Below, piece after piece: positions 6,319 through 7,289 of a DNA stretch of 7,289 nt. Made by a program: the position numbers and the translations under genes. Location of the stretch: positions 1-7,289 of the forward strand of contig JAFGOZ010000007.1 in the NCBI GenBank assembly GCA_016926235.1, in the 5' to 3' direction. Within the stretch, counting starts at the first letter, position 1, and each line of letters opens with the position of its first letter. The stretch is from Bacteroidales bacterium. Its GTDB lineage: Bacteria; Bacteroidota; Bacteroidia; Bacteroidales; UBA10428. A model generated the notes under the pieces. That model saw nothing but the letters and a program-made list of their open reading frames with translations, was not told the DNA's origin and searched no databases.

Positions 6319-6375
6319 CCTATCAGCTACGGGCTATGAGCTAAACTTCTTTGCGCTTACCACTTCGTCCTTTGC
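6319..6375. repeat. Heptamer array GCTANNN (4 units) with conserved leader and tail
   Basis: CCTATCA, GCTACGG, GCTATGA and GCTAAAC, preceded by a T-run as in the neighbouring array. A 30-base tail follows (6346-6375: CTTTGCG, CTTACCA, CTTCGTC, CTTTGC), clearly homologous to the tail at 6277-6306. It begins 92 bp after its neighbour and has three fewer heptamers. Confidence 0.75.
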
Positions 6376-6386
6376 AATAAAAAAGG

Positions 6387-6427
6387 TTACACAGAGTTTC
6401 ACAGAGCAGGCATAGAGGGGCACGGAG
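6387..6427. repeat. Decamer array NNNCACAGAG (about 4 units)
   Basis: TTACACAGAG, TTTCACAGAG, an 11-base CAGGCATAGAG and GGGCACGGAG follow one another, preceded by an A-tract and GG. The anchor CACAGAG is kept while the first three bases vary. From memory, similar sequences are common in Bacteroidota intergenic DNA; I cannot name a family. Confidence 0.6.
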
Positions 6428-6440
6428 GATTTTTCGGTTG

Positions 6441-6507
6441 CGGTGCGCTGCACCTTGGTGGGAAATTTGATTCTCCTGGCTACAAACATTTCGGTGCGCT
6501 GCACCTT
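6441..6507. repeat. Pair of identical GGTGC/GCACC hairpins, 51 bp apart
   Basis: CGGTGCGCTGCACCTT occurs at 6441-6456 and again at 6492-6507. Each can fold with a 5-bp stem (GGTGC/GCACC) and a 3-base loop. The second copy is preceded by CTACAAACATTTC, similar to the CTATAATAGTGTC before the second hairpin of the pair at 6709-6776. Confidence 0.7.
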
Positions 6508-6565
6508 TATTCATATTTGAACCTAAAGTTTTCAGATCATCTTATTTGCTTTGCGCGACCCATTT

Positions 6566-6670
6566 ATTTCTCGCAAAGGACGCTAATTTTATATTTCTCG
6601 CAGATTCTTTGTAAACAAAGCGGCAGAGCCAAGCGATTGCAGATAAATCACGCAGATGATCGCAAATTTT
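6566..6670. repeat. ATTTCTCGCA / GCAGAT repeat cluster
   Basis: ATTTCTCGCA occurs at 6566-6575 and 6593-6602. GCAGAT occurs at 6600-6605, 6639-6644 and 6652-6657, with GCAAAT at 6662-6667. The hairpin-plus-tail unit at 6607-6635 sits in the middle of the series. Similar tandem CGCAGAT sequences are familiar from Bacteroidota intergenic DNA, though I know no name or function for them. Confidence 0.55.
6607..6635. repeat. Hairpin-plus-tail repeat unit, copy 2
   Basis: CTTTGT-AA-ACAAAG (6607-6620) followed by CGGCAGAGCCAAGCG (6621-6635). The tail matches copy 1 at 10 of 15 positions and the hairpin has a compensated change at the loop-closing pair. The unit interrupts a GCAGAT-type repeat: GCAGATT lies directly before it and TTGCAGAT shortly after, as if the unit had inserted there. 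Confidence 0.5.
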
Positions 6671-6674
6671 CCTG

Positions 6675-6702
6675 GCTATAAGCTATCAGCTATGAGCTAC
6701 GT
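6675..6702. repeat. Heptamer array GCTANNN (4 units)
   Basis: GCTATAA, GCTATCA, GCTATGA and GCTACGT in perfect 7-base register, again preceded by a T-run and CCTG. No CTTWGC tail follows; the sequence passes directly towards the GTCACCCC hairpin pair. Confidence 0.75.
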
Positions 6703-6708
6703 TTCCAT

Positions 6709-6776
6709 GTCACCCCTTTCGGGGTTTCGGTTTTCCCGGGCTTTATTTCTATAATAGTGTCACCCCTTACGGGGTT
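6709..6776. repeat. Pair of near-identical ACCCC/GGGGT hairpins, 50 bp apart
   Basis: GTCACCCCTTTCGGGGTT (6709-6726) and GTCACCCCTTACGGGGTT (6759-6776) differ by one loop base. Each has a 5-bp stem (ACCCC/GGGGT) and a 4-base loop. Spacing and layout match the GGTGC/GCACC pair at 6441-6507, but with a different stem sequence. Confidence 0.7.
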
Positions 6777-6836
6777 AAAAATCCGCATCGTTGTATTTCG
6801 AGGAATACGAATTTCGCTTCGCTACATGTCCCATTT

Positions 6837-6856
6837 CTTCGCGATAAATCGCGAAG
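6837..6856. repeat. 20-bp palindrome with 9-bp stem
   Basis: CTTCGCGATAAATCGCGAAG pairs perfectly over 9 bp around AA. Its left part belongs to a 16-base direct repeat CATTTCTTCGCGATAA present at 6832-6847 and at 6011-6026; the earlier copy lacks the right arm. It is the longest perfect short-loop hairpin in the window. Confidence 0.65.
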
Positions 6857-6949
6857 CTACATTTGCTCTTCGCCCTTTTCCTGTTTCCTGTTCCGCTTAA
6901 CGCGGAATTCCACTGCGTTCCATCTCCCTTCTCCCATTTTCCTTTTCTT

Positions 6950-7012
6950 CCTATCAGCTACGACCTACATGCTAAAAGCTACGTGCTACGTGCTAAAAGC
7001 TACACGCTATCA
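6950..7012. repeat. Heptamer array GCTANNN (9 units) ending at the stop codon of the beta-barrel gene
   Basis: CCTATCA (6950-6956) is followed by eight units in exact register, mostly GCTANNN: GCTACGA, CCTACAT, GCTAAAA, GCTACGT, GCTACGT, GCTAAAA, GCTACAC and GCTATCA (7006-7012). It is preceded by the same pyrimidine-rich T-run leader as other arrays. On the minus strand the array starts exactly with the TGA stop of the beta-barrel gene, the first unit reading TGATAGC, which places an in-frame TAG directly after TGA. It would thus be the start of that gene's 3' untranslated region. Confidence 0.8.
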
Positions 7013-7289
7013 ATGAAACACCAGTCCCACCTTAAGCGAGAGCAGGGCATCACGGGCGCCAGCTTTATCGTTCCAGTGCAGATAGGGGCCAGCGGCTGCG
7101 GTAAGCGAAACGCGTTGTGCAATGGGCACACGGGCGCCGCCGCCCAAAAAGACAAACGGTCCTGTTTTGGCGGGTTCGCCGGCAATGGCGAAGATCACCC
7201 CGCCATCGAACATAATAAAAGGATTCACACATTTCATCTTAAAGAAGTAACGGGCATCGGCATACAATGGGGCCACCGACCCTTCGTAA
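7010..7289 (-). CDS. Outer-membrane beta-barrel protein, C-terminal part (continues past right window edge)
   Basis: The reading frame is open from the edge to TGA at 7012-7010, about 92 codons. A GTG at 7276 is internal, because the frame continues upstream to the edge (YEGS before VAPLYADARYFF). The sequence alternates polar and apolar residues in strand-length blocks: APLYADARYFF, NPFIMFDGGVIFAIAG, GPFVFLGGGARVPIA, RVSLTAAAGPYLHW, and a last strand LLSLKVGLVFH. That pattern, with turns at PAKTG and NDKAG and an aromatic residue near the end, is typical of small Bacteroidota outer-membrane barrels whose last strand is the assembly signal; here His follows the terminal Phe. Ligand and function are not predictable, and the signal peptide lies outside the window. 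It is far more GC-rich (68% in row 7081-7140) than the polysaccharide genes, so it probably shows the native genome composition. Its stop codon is the first base triplet of a heptamer array. Confidence 0.75.
   Translation of the reverse strand, partial: YEGSVAPLYADARYFFKMKCVNPFIMFDGGVIFAIAGEPAKTGPFVFLGGGARVPIAQRVSLTAAAGPYLHWNDKAGARDALLSLKVGLVFH

Larger units (their letters stand above)
5617..7009. other. Repeat-rich region of about 1.4 kb without a credible gene
   Basis: No open frame here looks like protein: the longest ones overlap on opposite strands across repeats and have no domain features. The first 120 bp or so (5617-5740) are AT-rich and should hold the promoter of the polysaccharide operon. 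From about 5740 the composition rises (55% GC in row 6241-6300) and the sequence becomes a mosaic of short repeat families, listed separately: nested hairpins, direct repeats, heptamer arrays, a decamer array, paired hairpins, GCAGAT-type repeats and long palindromes. Several families recur two to five times within the region, which suggests repeated insertion or local duplication rather than decay of one former gene. Confidence 0.75.

Noticed and set aside
6153..7012. A CRISPR array
   Set aside because: Repeat units are 7 to 10 bases or isolated hairpins, not 24-40-base repeats with equal-size unique spacers, and no cas gene is present.
7000..7185. Minus-strand open frame of 61 codons overlapping the beta-barrel gene
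   Set aside because: It is an out-of-frame reading of the GC-rich beta-barrel gene and runs into the heptamer array; its protein is rich in Pro and Cys with no family pattern.
1..7289. A new defence, toxin-antitoxin or retron-type system
   Set aside because: No reverse transcriptase, nuclease, ATPase or toxin motif was found; the genes are an ordinary glycan block, an IS fragment, a barrel protein and one unknown. The unusual content is in the repeats.

Overview
The window looks like part of a Bacteroidota chromosome, perhaps close to the Marinilabiliales/Prolixibacteraceae. This rests on three things: no Shine-Dalgarno-like sequences before the genes, a small outer-membrane beta-barrel gene at the right edge, and a repeat-filled intergenic region of a kind I associate with environmental Bacteroidota. 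The lineage is inference, because there is no rRNA or marker gene. Every gene supported here is on the minus strand, so transcription runs right to left.

Layout from right to left. (1) 7010-7289: 3' end of a GC-rich outer-membrane beta-barrel gene, cut by the window edge. (2) 5617-7009: about 1.4 kb without a credible gene, packed with short repeats. These include heptamer-periodic arrays (CAGTNNN, GCTANNN, then CTTWGCN), a decamer CACAGAG array, pairs of identical hairpins about 50 bp apart, a dispersed hairpin with a compensated stem change, direct repeats and long palindromes. (3) 5616-855: a surface-polysaccharide block with a Wzx-type flippase, a GT4 glycosyltransferase, a hexapeptide-repeat acyltransferase and a Wzy/WaaL-type polymerase or ligase. 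(4) 746-372: a 124-residue protein I do not recognise. (5) 141-1: N-terminal 47 codons of an IS630-family transposase, running off the left edge.

The four polysaccharide genes fit one pathway. The glycosyltransferase extends a lipid-linked glycan on the inner face of the membrane, the acyltransferase may decorate a sugar or sugar precursor, the flippase moves the lipid-linked unit across, and the polymerase/ligase joins units or transfers them. Initiating transferase, sugar-nucleotide enzymes, chain-length control and other transferases are not in the window, so this is the end of a larger locus or a small accessory cassette.

Composition changes sharply. Hand counts of single 60-base rows give 25% GC in wzy (1681-1740), 35% in the acyltransferase (2641-2700), 38% in wzx (4861-4920), 55% in the repeat region (6241-6300) and 68% in the beta-barrel gene (7081-7140). 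With the IS at one end this suggests an acquired, possibly mosaic, surface-glycan segment beside a repeat-rich junction. The coding genes belong to known families. The part most worth following up is the repeat region, especially the fixed-anchor/variable-spacer heptamer arrays, one of which starts exactly at the stop codon of the beta-barrel gene.
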